This document shows, piece after piece, positions 8,710 through 17,564 of a stretch of 64,000 nucleotides of DNA; positions within the stretch are counted from its first letter, which is position 1, and every line of letters starts with the position of its first letter. The translations under genes and the position numbers were made by a program. Location: the NCBI RefSeq assembly GCF_029892425.1, contig NZ_JARXWB010000018.1, positions 1-64,000 on the forward strand. The letters run 5' to 3'. The DNA comes from Bradyrhizobium sp. BR13661. Its GTDB lineage: Bacteria; Pseudomonadota; Alphaproteobacteria; Rhizobiales; Xanthobacteraceae. Under the pieces are notes generated by a model. The model saw nothing but the letters and a program-made list of their open reading frames with translations, was not told the origin of the DNA and did not search any database.

Positions 8710-9033
8710 CTAGTCTTTCGATTTGACCGATGCGATCTCGCGCAACCTGTCATCAAGCCGCGCCGGATCGCCCGCAATGGCGACCTGCTTCAGCCGCGAC
8801 GTCGCTCCCGACAGGAGGCTGACGCCGGCCTTGGGGACGCCGAGCGATTTCGCCAGCAGCGCCAGAACCGCGCGATTGGCCTCACCGCCATCGGCGATGG
8901 CCCGCACGCGCACCTTCAGCACGCTGCGGCCGTCGGAAAGCTGCTCGATCCCGTCGATGCCGTCACGTCCTCCGCGCGGCGTCACCCGCAGTGCGATGCT
9001 GACACCCGTGGTGGAGATACGCCAGGGTTCCAT
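8710..9033 (-). CDS. DUF167 (YggU) family protein
   Basis: A 107-residue alpha/beta protein with the DUF167 pattern: LRVTPRGGRDGI at the start, then LKVRVRAIADGGEANRAVLALLAKSLGVPKAGVSLLSG. Family members are small cytoplasmic proteins without a settled function. It sits between folD and yggT with gaps of only 6-9 bp, so the three are likely one operon. YggT-DUF167 adjacency is widely conserved in proteobacteria. Confidence 0.9.
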   Translation of the reverse strand: MEPWRISTTGVSIALRVTPRGGRDGIDGIEQLSDGRSVLKVRVRAIADGGEANRAVLALLAKSLGVPKAGVSLLSGATSRLKQVAIAGDPARLDDRLREIASVKSKD

Positions 9034-9039
9034 CGGCCT

Positions 9040-9330
9040 CTACGGCACGTAGGGGTACACGTAGTCCGACAGATAGATCTCGATCAGCAACAGCAGGAAG
9101 AAGAGGATAATGGGCGAGATATCCAACCCCCCGAAATTCGGCAGCCGACGACGAATCGGCCCGAGCAGAGGTTCGGTTATCCGGTAGAGAAATTCGGCTA
9201 CAGCAGAGATGAACTGATTGCGCGTGTTGACGACATTGAACGCAATCAACCAGGAGAAGATTGCCGCAATGATCAGTATATACCTGTAAAGGCTGATGAT
9301 TTGAATCAGCACATAGACGATGGGCTTCAT
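9040..9330 (-). CDS. YggT family membrane protein
   Basis: Starting at the ATG at 9330 gives 96 residues, the family size; an upstream in-frame start would add 22 polar residues. Two hydrophobic segments flank an amphipathic linker: YVLIQIISLYRYILIIAAI and ISPIILFFLLLLIEIYL. The linker motif ITEPLLGPIRRRLPNFGGLDISP is the YggT hallmark (shown here only as TEPLLGPIRR plus GGLDISP). It leads the yggT-DUF167-folD operon and points away from tRNA-Ala. Relatives have been linked to osmotic tolerance and membrane organisation. Confidence 0.9.
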   Translation of the reverse strand: MKPIVYVLIQIISLYRYILIIAAIFSWLIAFNVVNTRNQFISAVAEFLYRITEPLLGPIRRRLPNFGGLDISPIILFFLLLLIEIYLSDYVYPYVP

Positions 9331-9515
9331 GAAGTGGGCTCGTCTCCGATGGAGATGCGTGTCGCTTTCGCTAGATATCGGTTCCCCCCGGTCCAAACAA
9401 GGGAAGTCGGTGCCGTGATGGCTAAAACCCCGTTACACCCGTCCTTGACTTGACCTTGGCGGGGACTTAAATGGCGCCCGGTTGTCGGCCGCGTTTTACC
9501 AGAGCGGCCAGCAAA

Positions 9516-9591
<76 letters not shown>

Positions 9592-9653
9592 GCCTTCGCA
9601 GGCTGGGCCTGCTTCGGCTCGGCAAGCCGCTTCGCAGCGAAGGCTGCCGCGCC
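9592..9653 (+). repeat. tRNA-adjacent palindromic repeat, copy 1
   Basis: This GC-rich repeat starts directly after the CCA end of tRNA-Ala with AGCCTTCGCAGGCT, a small hairpin, and continues through CGGCTCGGCAAGCCG, a second hairpin, to GCCGCGCC. A near-identical copy in reverse orientation lies at 21813-21874 beside a relic of a tRNA-Thr 3' end. It may help end the tRNA transcript or be a REP-type element that targets tRNA ends. Confidence 0.65.
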
Positions 9654-9695
9654 AAAGCCCGAAGGGCGACGGCGGGCTCCGTCCACATCTTCCCC

Positions 9696-10508
9696 CTACT
9701 TCCCCGTAAACCTTGGCGGCCGCTTCTCCATGAAGCTCGCCACGCCCTCGCGGAAATCACTCCCGTTCAGCGCCACCATCATCTCCCTGTTGGCCTCGAT
9801 CGTGGCTTCGGCCAGCGTCTGGAACGGCACCTCGTAGAGCTGCCGCTTGATCACGGCCATCGCGCTGGGCGAGACGAAGTCGGCGAGATCCCGGGCATAG
9901 GCGTAGGTCTCTTCGCGCAGCTTGTCCGGTGGGCTGAGGCGGTTCACCAGCCCGATCCGCAACGCCTCATCGCTTCCCACGCGGCGCGCCGAGAGCAGGA
10001 GATCCATCGCATTGGCATGGCCGATGATGCGCGGCAGCATCCAGCTGATGCCGTGCTCGGCAATCAGGCCGCGCCGCGCGAAGGCTGTCGTGAACACCGT
10101 ATTGTCGGCGGCAAAGCGCAGGTCGCAATAGAGCGCGTGGACGAGACCGATGCCGGCGGTGGCGCCGTTGAGCATCGCGATCACAGGCTTGCCGATCGAC
10201 GGATAGAAGCCGTAACGCGTCTGCCAGTCCGGCCGGCGGTTCATGTCGAAGGGCGGCAAGTTCGAGGCGCGCCGGACGTCGTTGGGATCGAGCCCTTTCA
10301 GCGCATCCATGTCGGCGCCGGCGCAGAACGCGCGGCCCGCGCCTGTGAGCACGATGACACGGACATTGTCGTCGGCGCTTGAGGCCTCCATCGCGTGGCG
10401 CACGTCGCGCTCCATGACAGGCGTCCACGCGTTCATGCGGTCGGGACGATTGAGCGTGATGGTTGCGATCCTCTCGCTCACCTCATAGAGAATATGTTCA
10501 TAGGCCAT
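9696..10508 (-). CDS. Enoyl-CoA hydratase/isomerase family protein
   Basis: A crotonase-fold protein of 270 residues. The N-terminal ITLNRPDRMNAW is the usual start; the oxyanion-hole regions are GRAFCAGADM near residue 68 and LNGATAGIGLVHALYCDLRFA near residue 125. AEHGISWMLPRIIGHANAMDLLLSARRV shows Glu at one of the catalytic positions of hydratases (parts EHGISW and GHANAMDLL). It probably acts on a fatty or aromatic acyl-CoA. It is monocistronic and convergent with tRNA-Ala. The exact substrate cannot be assigned. Confidence 0.9.
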   Translation of the reverse strand: MAYEHILYEVSERIATITLNRPDRMNAWTPVMERDVRHAMEASSADDNVRVIVLTGAGRAFCAGADMDALKGLDPNDVRRASNLPPFDMNRRPDWQTRYGFYPSIGKPVIAMLNGATAGIGLVHALYCDLRFAADNTVFTTAFARRGLIAEHGISWMLPRIIGHANAMDLLLSARRVGSDEALRIGLVNRLSPPDKLREETYAYARDLADFVSPSAMAVIKRQLYEVPFQTLAEATIEANREMMVALNGSDFREGVASFMEKRPPRFTGK

Positions 10509-10615
10509 GACGCTCTCCCTTTGCCGGCACGCGTTCGCGCGCTCGTTGGCAGCGAGACTAGCATAGTTGGGGATGCGCCAAGGACTTGCGCCAAGTATCT
10601 GCGCGAAGCCGCGAT

Positions 10616-11410
10616 CTACTCGGCGGCTTGCGCCAGCACCGGCCGGCGCGCCAGCCAGCCGTCGACGAAATGATCCAGCCAGGCGCGTTCCGCGACATCA
10701 TGCACGGCACGATCCGAGAAATGATGATGCCGCTCGCGCGCGCCGGGCGCGCTGAGGCCGTCATAGCCGCGTGTGGTCCAGCAATGCATCATCGCGTAGG
10801 TCACGTCAGGATGAAACTGCACGCCGAAGGCATTGCCTGATCGGAACGCCTGGTTCGGGAAATCATCGCCCTCCGCTAGCAATTCGGCGCCATCAGGCAG
10901 CTCAAAGCCTTCGCGATGCCAGTGATAGACTTGCGCCGGCCAGTCCGGGCAGAGCGCGTGGCCTGCCGCCGTCGGGCGGATCGGGTAATAGCCGATCTGG
11001 GTCAGCGCATCCCGATGTGGCGCGACGCGTGCGCCGAGCTGTCTTGCCAGCATCTGCGCACCGAGGCAGATGCCGAGGAACGGACGCTGCTCGCGGAGCG
11101 GAATTTCGATCCAGTCGATCTCGCGGCGGATGTAATCATCCGAATCGTTCGCGCTCATCGGACCGCCGAACACGACGGCGCCGGCATGCTGGTCGAGCGT
11201 CTCGGGCAAGGGATCGCCGAAGCGCGGCCTGCGGATATCGAGGCGATGGCCGAGCGCGCGCAGCGCGTTGCCGACGCGGCCGGGTGTCGAGGATTCCTGG
11301 TGCAGGACGATCAGAACCGGAAGCCGGGATTCGGAGGCGATCGCGCTCGGCGTCCTTCGGGGGAAGGGCACCAATTCTGCGCCACCAAACCTGTTCGTCC
11401 GGAACGACAT
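10616..11410 (-). CDS. Class I glutamine amidotransferase-like protein
   Basis: A 264-residue GATase1 protein (GuaA-N/YfeJ-like). The nucleophile is in FLGICLGAQMLA, the oxyanion Gly pair in VVFGGPMSANDSD, and the catalytic His in NAFGVQFHPDV, so a triad looks complete. No synthetase domain is fused or adjacent. Such stand-alone proteins are often annotated as glutamine amidotransferase or GMP synthase-like and may act on gamma-glutamyl compounds. About 25 residues precede the first strand, so the true start could be further in. Confidence 0.87.
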   Translation of the reverse strand: MSFRTNRFGGAELVPFPRRTPSAIASESRLPVLIVLHQESSTPGRVGNALRALGHRLDIRRPRFGDPLPETLDQHAGAVVFGGPMSANDSDDYIRREIDWIEIPLREQRPFLGICLGAQMLARQLGARVAPHRDALTQIGYYPIRPTAAGHALCPDWPAQVYHWHREGFELPDGAELLAEGDDFPNQAFRSGNAFGVQFHPDVTYAMMHCWTTRGYDGLSAPGARERHHHFSDRAVHDVAERAWLDHFVDGWLARRPVLAQAAE

Positions 11411-11538
11411 GGCCTTTGCGAGTGCTATCAGTTCAAGCCGCCAGCATAGCTAAACGAAAGTTAACATCGTGTGAGTTTGCACACACACGCCCCGATCCTG
11501 AAGCAAGCTCCGGGCCACTAGGGTCGTTTGGGGTTGCT

Positions 11539-12318
11539 TCAGTGCCGCTGCCGCTGGAACCGGCTCGTGGCGGACAGGATGAAGCCGCGCGGGAAGAAGC
11601 GCAGCGCGAACGGCACAATCTTGATGCCGATGCCCGGCAGCACTGCCCGTTTGTTCGCCATCAGGCCACGATAAGCCTGCCGCGCAACGTCGGCGGCAGG
11701 GACGTTGAGAATCGCCGTATCGTGCCCGTCGCCAACGCCGGCGCGCCCCTGGAATTCGGTCTGCACCGGCCCCGGGCACAGCACCGTGACACGAACGCCG
11801 CGCGGCGCGAGCTCCGCCCGCAACGCCTCGGTCAGCGAAATCACATAGGCCTTCGACGCGTAGTACACGGCCATGCCGGGCCCCGGCAGAAAGCCCGCGA
11901 CCGAGCCGACATTGAGAAGGCCGCCCTTGTTCCTGATGAGCTGATCGGCAAAGCGCAGCGACAGATCCGTCAGCGCGCGAACATTGACGTCGACCATGCC
12001 GACCTGTTCGTCGCGGTCGCGCTCGACCGCATCGCCGAACACACCGAAGCCGGCATTGTTGACGAGATAGTCGAGCTCGACCTCTTCGGCCGCGAGCGCG
12101 GCGGCGATCCTTTCGCCGGCATCCGCTTGCTGAAGATCGCAGGCGATCACGATCGGCTTCTTGCCGCAGGGGCCGGTGAGCTCGTTCGCGAGCGCCTCGA
12201 GCCGGTCCGCACGTCGCGCCGTCAGCGCGAGGCGATGTCCGTTCGCGGCAAACACGCGCGCCAGCTCCGTGCCGATGCCCGCCGAAGCGCCGGTGATCAA
12301 CGTTACCCGCTCAGTCAC
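11539..12318 (-). CDS. SDR family NAD(P)-dependent oxidoreductase
   Basis: A classical short-chain dehydrogenase. I choose the GTG at 12318 (VTERVTLITGASAGIG), about 259 residues, because the frame upstream of it does not look like protein. The cofactor motif TGASAGIG is followed by NNAGFG, then the catalytic Ser region NVGSVAGF and YYASKAYV (Tyr-x3-Lys). It is likely a cytoplasmic ketone or alcohol oxidoreductase of unknown substrate. It stands alone between the amidotransferase and the TerB-like gene. Confidence 0.9.
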   Translation of the reverse strand: MTERVTLITGASAGIGTELARVFAANGHRLALTARRADRLEALANELTGPCGKKPIVIACDLQQADAGERIAAALAAEEVELDYLVNNAGFGVFGDAVERDRDEQVGMVDVNVRALTDLSLRFADQLIRNKGGLLNVGSVAGFLPGPGMAVYYASKAYVISLTEALRAELAPRGVRVTVLCPGPVQTEFQGRAGVGDGHDTAILNVPAADVARQAYRGLMANKRAVLPGIGIKIVPFALRFFPRGFILSATSRFQRQRH

Positions 12319-12560
12319 GATCCAAGTCTCTTTATCCAAGTCTCTTGAATTGAAGTTTTTTCGCCCCGAAACGGCGGAACTGGAGCATAGGCCGTGCGCG
12401 ACAAGCAAGCGGCGCGGGCAGCATGGCTGCCTGAGCGGGCAACAGGGAAGCAGGAAACCCCCGGAATTACAGGGGAATCCGGAATCCGGGCGAAGCGACG
12501 TTACATTAAAGTTTCGTCATGTGAGCCGCACAACCCAGAACAATGCGCGCGAAGCGCATC

Positions 12561-13049
12561 TCAGCCGCCAACCGCGCCATCTCTGACCTGATCACTGCTG
12601 CGGTCCGCGACAGCATGCTTCAAGTCGATCCGGTCACGCTGGGAAATCCCGAGCAGGTCGGAGGCACGCCAGACCACGTTGTCCTCGAACTCGGTGACCT
12701 GACCGTCGGCATAGACCAGCTCCCACATCATCTGGACGATGCGCTTGCGGCCGTCTTCGTCGAGCGAGCGCATGATGACGCTGGTGAAGTGATAGAGGTC
12801 GACCGCCTCGCCTTCGACCTGGGTCGCATCGGCAATCAGCCGGTCGGCCGTGCCCCGATCGAGCTTGAAATGGCTTTCGATCAGATTGTGCAGCTTGCTC
12901 TGCTCGGCCTGCGTCGGCTGGCCGTCGAGCGAAACCACGTGGATCAGCAGTGCGGTTGCCGCCAGCCGGTAGTCGCTGTCGCCGAAGGCGCGGTCCTGGG
13001 CATGGGGAGCAACAATGTCGGCGATGAATTGGCGCAGGCCGTCGAGCAT
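12561..13049 (-). CDS. TerB family tellurite resistance-like protein
   Basis: A 162-residue helical protein with a TerB/DjlA-type fold: ALLIHVVSLDGQPTQAEQSKL and MWELVYADGQVTEFEDNVVWR each hold an acidic DGxxTxxE motif typical of TerB metal-binding loops (cores DGQPTQAE and DGQVTEFE). Such proteins are widespread in Rhizobiales and are not shown to confer tellurite resistance. The adjacent ter genes of a true ter operon are absent, so the name describes the fold only. Confidence 0.85.
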   Translation of the reverse strand: MLDGLRQFIADIVAPHAQDRAFGDSDYRLAATALLIHVVSLDGQPTQAEQSKLHNLIESHFKLDRGTADRLIADATQVEGEAVDLYHFTSVIMRSLDEDGRKRIVQMMWELVYADGQVTEFEDNVVWRASDLLGISQRDRIDLKHAVADRSSDQVRDGAVGG

Positions 13050-13194
13050 AAGGTCCTACCGAAATCGATGAAGCCGCGGGGAAGCGCGGCCGTTACCAGC
13101 CTTATATGAGCGGGAAACTCAACCGGCGCAACGTGCGTCAGTTCCGCGCGCTGCATTACGTTTCGGCAATCCGGAGGGTCGGCTGGCGCCGTCC

Positions 13195-14604
13195 CTACGG
13201 TATCTCGTACACCACCATCTTGTCGGCGATGCCGCGCAGGGCCGCCTGCTTCTGGATCGGCTTGATCTCACGCCGCTGAAGGAGCTCGGCAACCGCCGGC
13301 GCATCCAGCACTGGACTTGTGATGTGGATCTCCTGCGCGGTCGACAGGCTCTGCACGCGGGCGGCGATATTGACCGTCTGGCCGAAATAATCCTGCCGCT
13401 CGTTCAGCATCACCGCGAGGCACGGCCCTTCATGGATGCCGATCTTGACGATGAGATCATCGGTGCCGCGCTGCTTGTTGAGCTCGTCCATCGCCGCCCG
13501 CATCCGCAGGCCCGCGACGATCGCATGCTCGGGACGGATGAAGGTCGCCATCACGGCATCGCCGATGGTCTTCACCACCGCGCCCTTCTCCGAGGAGATG
13601 ATCTCGAGCAGCGCATGGAAGTGCGCACGCACGAGATCGAAGGCCGCGAGATCGCCGACACGCTCATAGAGCGCGGTCGAGCCCTTCAGGTCCGTGAACA
13701 GGAAGGTGAGCGAGGTGATCTGCAGCCTTTGATCGAGGCTGAGATTGTCCGCCTTGAAGACGTCGCGAAAGGTCTGGTTCGACAGCATGCGCTTGGCAGT
13801 GAGGAACGGCTTGCGCTGGCCGATCAGATGATGGAGCGCCTCGGCCGCGATGAACACCGACGGCAGCACCCGCACGCCGGCCTGGTTCTCCAGCGACAGC
13901 CGCAGCGGCCCCGGCCGCATCGTCGTGGTTCCCGTGGGCGCCTGAACCTTGTTGTACATGATGGCGAGCTGCTGACGATCCTTGGTCGGCTCGCCCTGGA
14001 CGTCGATGAACTGGGCGGCGTGCGTCACCGGCTCAAAAATGATGATGAAGTCGTTCGGCAGCTGCAGCGACATGGTCGCCTTCTCGCCGGCCGGCAGCTC
14101 CATCGTGTCGAGCGTCACCTCGTTGGCCAGCGTCGCGAAGGATTCCTTGTTGAAGTCGACACCCGAGCTCCAGAACACCTGCTTGAAATATTCCCACACC
14201 GGAAGCGTATCGGGATCGTGGGCGGCGATGCGCCGGACACGCGAATTCACGGTGAAGGAGACCTCGACCTGATCGTCGACGGACGCCTTGTAGCCGCAGG
14301 CACAGAGCGCGCAGTGATAATCGTCCGGCTTGAGCGCCTTCAGCGTCGTATGGGCCCCAAGCACACCGCCGCAGCCGGGACACAGCACGTTCCAGCCGAG
14401 ATCGAACAGCCCCAGCCGCGCCGAATGCAGGAAAGCAGAGATCGCGTGCTCTTCGTCGACGTCATGCAGCTTGGCGAAGTCGAGGACATTGACGCGATTG
14501 AGCTCGTGATCCTCGCCGTTCTCAATGAGAGAGGCGATCGCGTCGACCACCTTCGCGTCGGCAGTCTGCTTCAAAACGGAAAGCTGGGCCTGGATATCGC
14601 TCAT
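13195..14604 (-). CDS. Class III adenylate/guanylate cyclase with N-terminal DUF5939 zinc-ribbon region
   Basis: A 469-residue cytoplasmic protein with a C-terminal class III nucleotide cyclase domain (about residues 275-450). The metal-binding Asp residues are in FLFTDLKGST and KTIGDAVMA, and the NxxxR transition-state pair is in QTVNIAARVQ, so it should be active. The N-terminal half contains CPGC at about residue 75 and CALCACG about 20 residues later, a likely zinc ribbon, as in the DUF5939 cyclases of rhizobia. No membrane segment or receiver domain is seen. It is followed 145 bp later by the TerB-like gene. Confidence 0.88.
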   Translation of the reverse strand: MSDIQAQLSVLKQTADAKVVDAIASLIENGEDHELNRVNVLDFAKLHDVDEEHAISAFLHSARLGLFDLGWNVLCPGCGGVLGAHTTLKALKPDDYHCALCACGYKASVDDQVEVSFTVNSRVRRIAAHDPDTLPVWEYFKQVFWSSGVDFNKESFATLANEVTLDTMELPAGEKATMSLQLPNDFIIIFEPVTHAAQFIDVQGEPTKDRQQLAIMYNKVQAPTGTTTMRPGPLRLSLENQAGVRVLPSVFIAAEALHHLIGQRKPFLTAKRMLSNQTFRDVFKADNLSLDQRLQITSLTFLFTDLKGSTALYERVGDLAAFDLVRAHFHALLEIISSEKGAVVKTIGDAVMATFIRPEHAIVAGLRMRAAMDELNKQRGTDDLIVKIGIHEGPCLAVMLNERQDYFGQTVNIAARVQSLSTAQEIHITSPVLDAPAVAELLQRREIKPIQKQAALRGIADKMVVYEIP

Positions 14605-14654
14605 GGCGTAACCCTATCTTGAGTGGAGCACGCCGACGGCTCGACGAGTGCCCG

Positions 14655-16022
14655 TCAACGGCGCGTGATGCGGAACATGGGTGAGTGGTCCGGCTGGGTC
14701 GTGACGACGCCATACGGAATGACCGGCGTTGCATCCGCGAGCTCGACCCGGAACGCGCCGATCAGTCGCGCCAGCGCCAGCACGGATTCGGCTTGCGCAA
14801 ACGGCGCACCGATGCAGACGCGCGGCCCAGCGCCGAACGGTAAATAGGCGAAGCGGTCGGGCTGCTCTTTCGACATGAAGCGTTTGGGAATGAACGCGTT
14901 CGGCTGATCCCACAGCTTCTCGTGCCGATGCAGCAGCCATGGCGCGATCATGATGACATCGCCCTTGCTGACCTCGGCGCCGCCCACATTGTCCTTGTCG
15001 CGCGCGGCCCGGGCGATCAGGAAGGCCGGCGGATACAGCCGCATGGTCTCGTCGATCACGGCGCGGGTGAATTTCTGCCGGTCGATGTCGGCCATGCTGT
15101 CGAGATGCTCGCCGTGCGTCTCGGAGGCAACCTCCTCCTGCGTGCCGGGATCGAGCGCAAGCAGATAGAGCGCCCAGAACAGTGCGGTTGCGGTGGTCTC
15201 GTGACCCGCCAGGATCATGGTCGCGACCTCGTCGACGAGCTGCGCGTCGGAAAAGCCCTTGCCAGTCTCGGGGTCGCGCGCCTCGTCCATGAGATCGAAC
15301 AGATCGCGCGGCGGTGCGCCGTCCTTCTTGCCCGCCGCACGCCGCTCGGCGATGAGCATCGCGACGAACTCGACCCAACGCTTGCGGAAGCGAGCCCGGG
15401 CCCGATCCAAAGGCGTCGGCCAGGAGACCGGCAGCACCATGTCGAGGAAGTGGGCCCGCGCCAGCCGCTCGCCATATTCCATGACGAAGTTGCGCAGGGT
15501 CGCGCCGTGCTGGTCCATGCCGAACGAGAACATCGTGCGCCCGGCGATCTCCAGCGTCATGCGCTGCATGACCTCGCGCAGATCGACCGGCTCGTTCGTA
15601 CGCGCATCCAGCTTCGCGATGGTCTCGTCGAGCACCGCCGTCATATGCGGCACGAGATTGGCGGTGGCGCGCGGCGTAAAGGCCGGCGACAGCGTCCGGC
15701 GTTGGAACGTCCAGTCGTGCCCCTCGGCGAGCAGGAGGCCTTCGCCGAGCACGGGACGCAGCATGCGGATGCCGGCCGGCGTCCGCGTGTAGTTCTCGTA
15801 ATTGCTGAGCAGGACATGCCGGATCGCGGCCGGCTGGTTCAGGATGAAGCTCTTGTGCAGGAAGAAGCGCCCCTGGAGGATCTCTTCCTCATAGGCGCGC
15901 TGGCCCCAGGTCGCGATCATATTCTGCCTGATCGCCGTGACCCGACCGAAGAACGACATGTTCTCCGGCGCGCGCGGCGGGGTCGGGGGGATGATGGGCC
16001 GACACACGCTGGCGATGTTCAT
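14655..16022 (-). CDS. Cytochrome P450
   Basis: A complete P450 of 455 residues. The I-helix oxygen-binding motif AGHETTATA, the K-helix ExxR in DETMRL, and the heme-thiolate loop FGAGPRVCIGAPFA are all intact. The overall form (long N-terminus, GRFFLHKSFILN, GEGLLLAEGHDW) resembles the CYP102/CYP4-like bacterial group rather than the small camphor type. No ferredoxin or reductase gene is adjacent, so electron partners must be encoded elsewhere. The substrate is unknown; fatty acids or terpenoids are possible. Confidence 0.92.
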   Translation of the reverse strand: MNIASVCRPIIPPTPPRAPENMSFFGRVTAIRQNMIATWGQRAYEEEILQGRFFLHKSFILNQPAAIRHVLLSNYENYTRTPAGIRMLRPVLGEGLLLAEGHDWTFQRRTLSPAFTPRATANLVPHMTAVLDETIAKLDARTNEPVDLREVMQRMTLEIAGRTMFSFGMDQHGATLRNFVMEYGERLARAHFLDMVLPVSWPTPLDRARARFRKRWVEFVAMLIAERRAAGKKDGAPPRDLFDLMDEARDPETGKGFSDAQLVDEVATMILAGHETTATALFWALYLLALDPGTQEEVASETHGEHLDSMADIDRQKFTRAVIDETMRLYPPAFLIARAARDKDNVGGAEVSKGDVIMIAPWLLHRHEKLWDQPNAFIPKRFMSKEQPDRFAYLPFGAGPRVCIGAPFAQAESVLALARLIGAFRVELADATPVIPYGVVTTQPDHSPMFRITRR

Positions 16023-16056
16023 GGCTCTCTCCCGCAGATCCGACGCACTGCATTAG

Positions 16057-17427
16057 CTAGTAAGTCAGCTCGGCGACCGCAATCCTGTTCTCGTAAGCCG
16101 GCCAGGCGCGCGCCACAATTCGTTCTTCGTTGAACTGGGCCACGATACTACGCCCGATCTCGCTGGCCGGAAGGCGCAGCGTTGCTGCCGCATCCGTGGG
16201 CACTCCCGGATGGACGTCGGCGGGCTCCCGGCCGTCGAACAGGACCGTGTCCCGCGGCAGCCCGAAATAGCCGCGCGGGCGCGTCATGATCACGACTGCA
16301 CCGGCGTCCTTTTCCTCGGGAGTGAAAGGGCGCGCCGCGCGCAGATGCACGACGGCGGATGAGCGCGGGAAGGACGAGCGGTAGAAGTGCGTCGTCGGCG
16401 CATCCGGCGAGGTCAGGACGATTTCGAGCGGCGAGGCGGGATCGACCTCGGCCGCGCCCCAGCGACCGTCCGCACCCGTCTTCGAACGATACACCACGTC
16501 GCCCCGGCGTTCACCGCTCTCACGGTCGACATGGTGGACCTCCACCGTCGCGCCGGCCACGGGGCGATTGGTCGGCACGCCATCCGCCGAGCCCGTGACC
16601 AATCCGCTAAGGCGAACCGTCCGCTCTGGTGTGATCGCGATGCGCGCGGGCTCGCGCCCGGCAATGAATTTGTAGATCTCGCGGAAGGCGCGCGGGTGAT
16701 ACGCCGTCTCGCGATGGTCGATTGTGCCGAGCACGAGATTGGTCGCGCCCTTCAGCTCCGGCCCCTCGGCGGTGACGTTGGTCGGCACGCCCGGCTTGCC
16801 CATGAAGCGGCCGTCAGGCTGTGCAAATTTGTCCATGCCGTCGCTGCGCAAGGTGAGGAAGGCTGTGCCCGGCGTCACCTCGCTGTCGCCCTCGTTCAAG
16901 CCGCGCAGGAAGGCCCCGCGTCCGTTGAACTCGCTGCCGAGCAGATCGTCGAGCGCAAACACGCCGTGATTGGGAGTACCGCACAGCACCGCGTGGCTGA
17001 CGTCACCGGCACCGCCGTTCTTGATGACGTTGCGGATGGAATTGCCGCCGCGCGAATTGCCGACCAGTGCCACGCGTGCCGCACCGGTGCGGCGCTTCAG
17101 CTCGGTGATGGCCGCGGCGAGCTCGCGGCGCTGTTCCTCGGTCGAGGACCGGTTGGCCTGCTCGACAGTATCGTCGCTGCGTGCATTGGGATTGGTGAAA
17201 TTGATCGCCATCATGCGGTCACGCGCGATGCCGTTGGATTCCATCCGCCACAACGTCGTCATCCAGAGCGCGTCGTAATCGCCATTGCCGTGGACGAACA
17301 GGATCGGCGGCACCTCGGAACTGCCGGCCGCGGACGACGTTTGCGCCAGCGCCCCCATCCGCAAGCTCGCAACCGAGAAAGGCAGGCTACCTGCACCTTG
17401 CAGGATTGTGCGTCGCGACAACTTCAT
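16057..17427 (-). CDS. Tat-exported alpha/beta hydrolase (esterase/lipase-like)
   Basis: The ATG at 17427 is chosen because GGGGAGGATCAG lies just upstream. The product begins MKLSRRTILQGAG, a twin-arginine signal (SRRTIL), and is about 456 residues. The hydrolase domain shows ILFVHGNGDYDALW and the nucleophile elbow GNSRGGNS, then CGTPNHG. The last 200 residues are beta-rich (GATVEVHHVDRESGERRGDVVYRS in part, then MTRPRGYFG) like a carboxypeptidase-type or carbohydrate-binding sandwich. It is therefore a folded, exported, two-domain esterase or depolymerase-like enzyme of unknown substrate. Confidence 0.82.
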   Translation of the reverse strand: MKLSRRTILQGAGSLPFSVASLRMGALAQTSSAAGSSEVPPILFVHGNGDYDALWMTTLWRMESNGIARDRMMAINFTNPNARSDDTVEQANRSSTEEQRRELAAAITELKRRTGAARVALVGNSRGGNSIRNVIKNGGAGDVSHAVLCGTPNHGVFALDDLLGSEFNGRGAFLRGLNEGDSEVTPGTAFLTLRSDGMDKFAQPDGRFMGKPGVPTNVTAEGPELKGATNLVLGTIDHRETAYHPRAFREIYKFIAGREPARIAITPERTVRLSGLVTGSADGVPTNRPVAGATVEVHHVDRESGERRGDVVYRSKTGADGRWGAAEVDPASPLEIVLTSPDAPTTHFYRSSFPRSSAVVHLRAARPFTPEEKDAGAVVIMTRPRGYFGLPRDTVLFDGREPADVHPGVPTDAAATLRLPASEIGRSIVAQFNEERIVARAWPAYENRIAVAELTY

Positions 17428-17564
17428 CTGATCCTCCCCGATAAAACCATGTCTTTGCACCGCTTATAGCGGCCTAACCACTGGACAGCGAACGACTTTC
17501 GCGGGCATCACTGAGCCTGCCCGAATTATTCAAGCCATTTCTGCCAGACGACTTGGAAGGGTAT

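Noticed and set aside
7276..9453. Plus-strand open frame of 725 codons
   Set aside because: It runs through the M20 gene in another frame and antisense to folD, DUF167 and YggT, all of which are clear real genes. Its composition (Arg/His/Gln/Asp-rich) is that of a GC-rich shadow frame.
10771..12348. Plus-strand open frame of 525 codons
   Set aside because: Antisense to the amidotransferase and SDR genes, with typical shadow composition and no recognisable motif.
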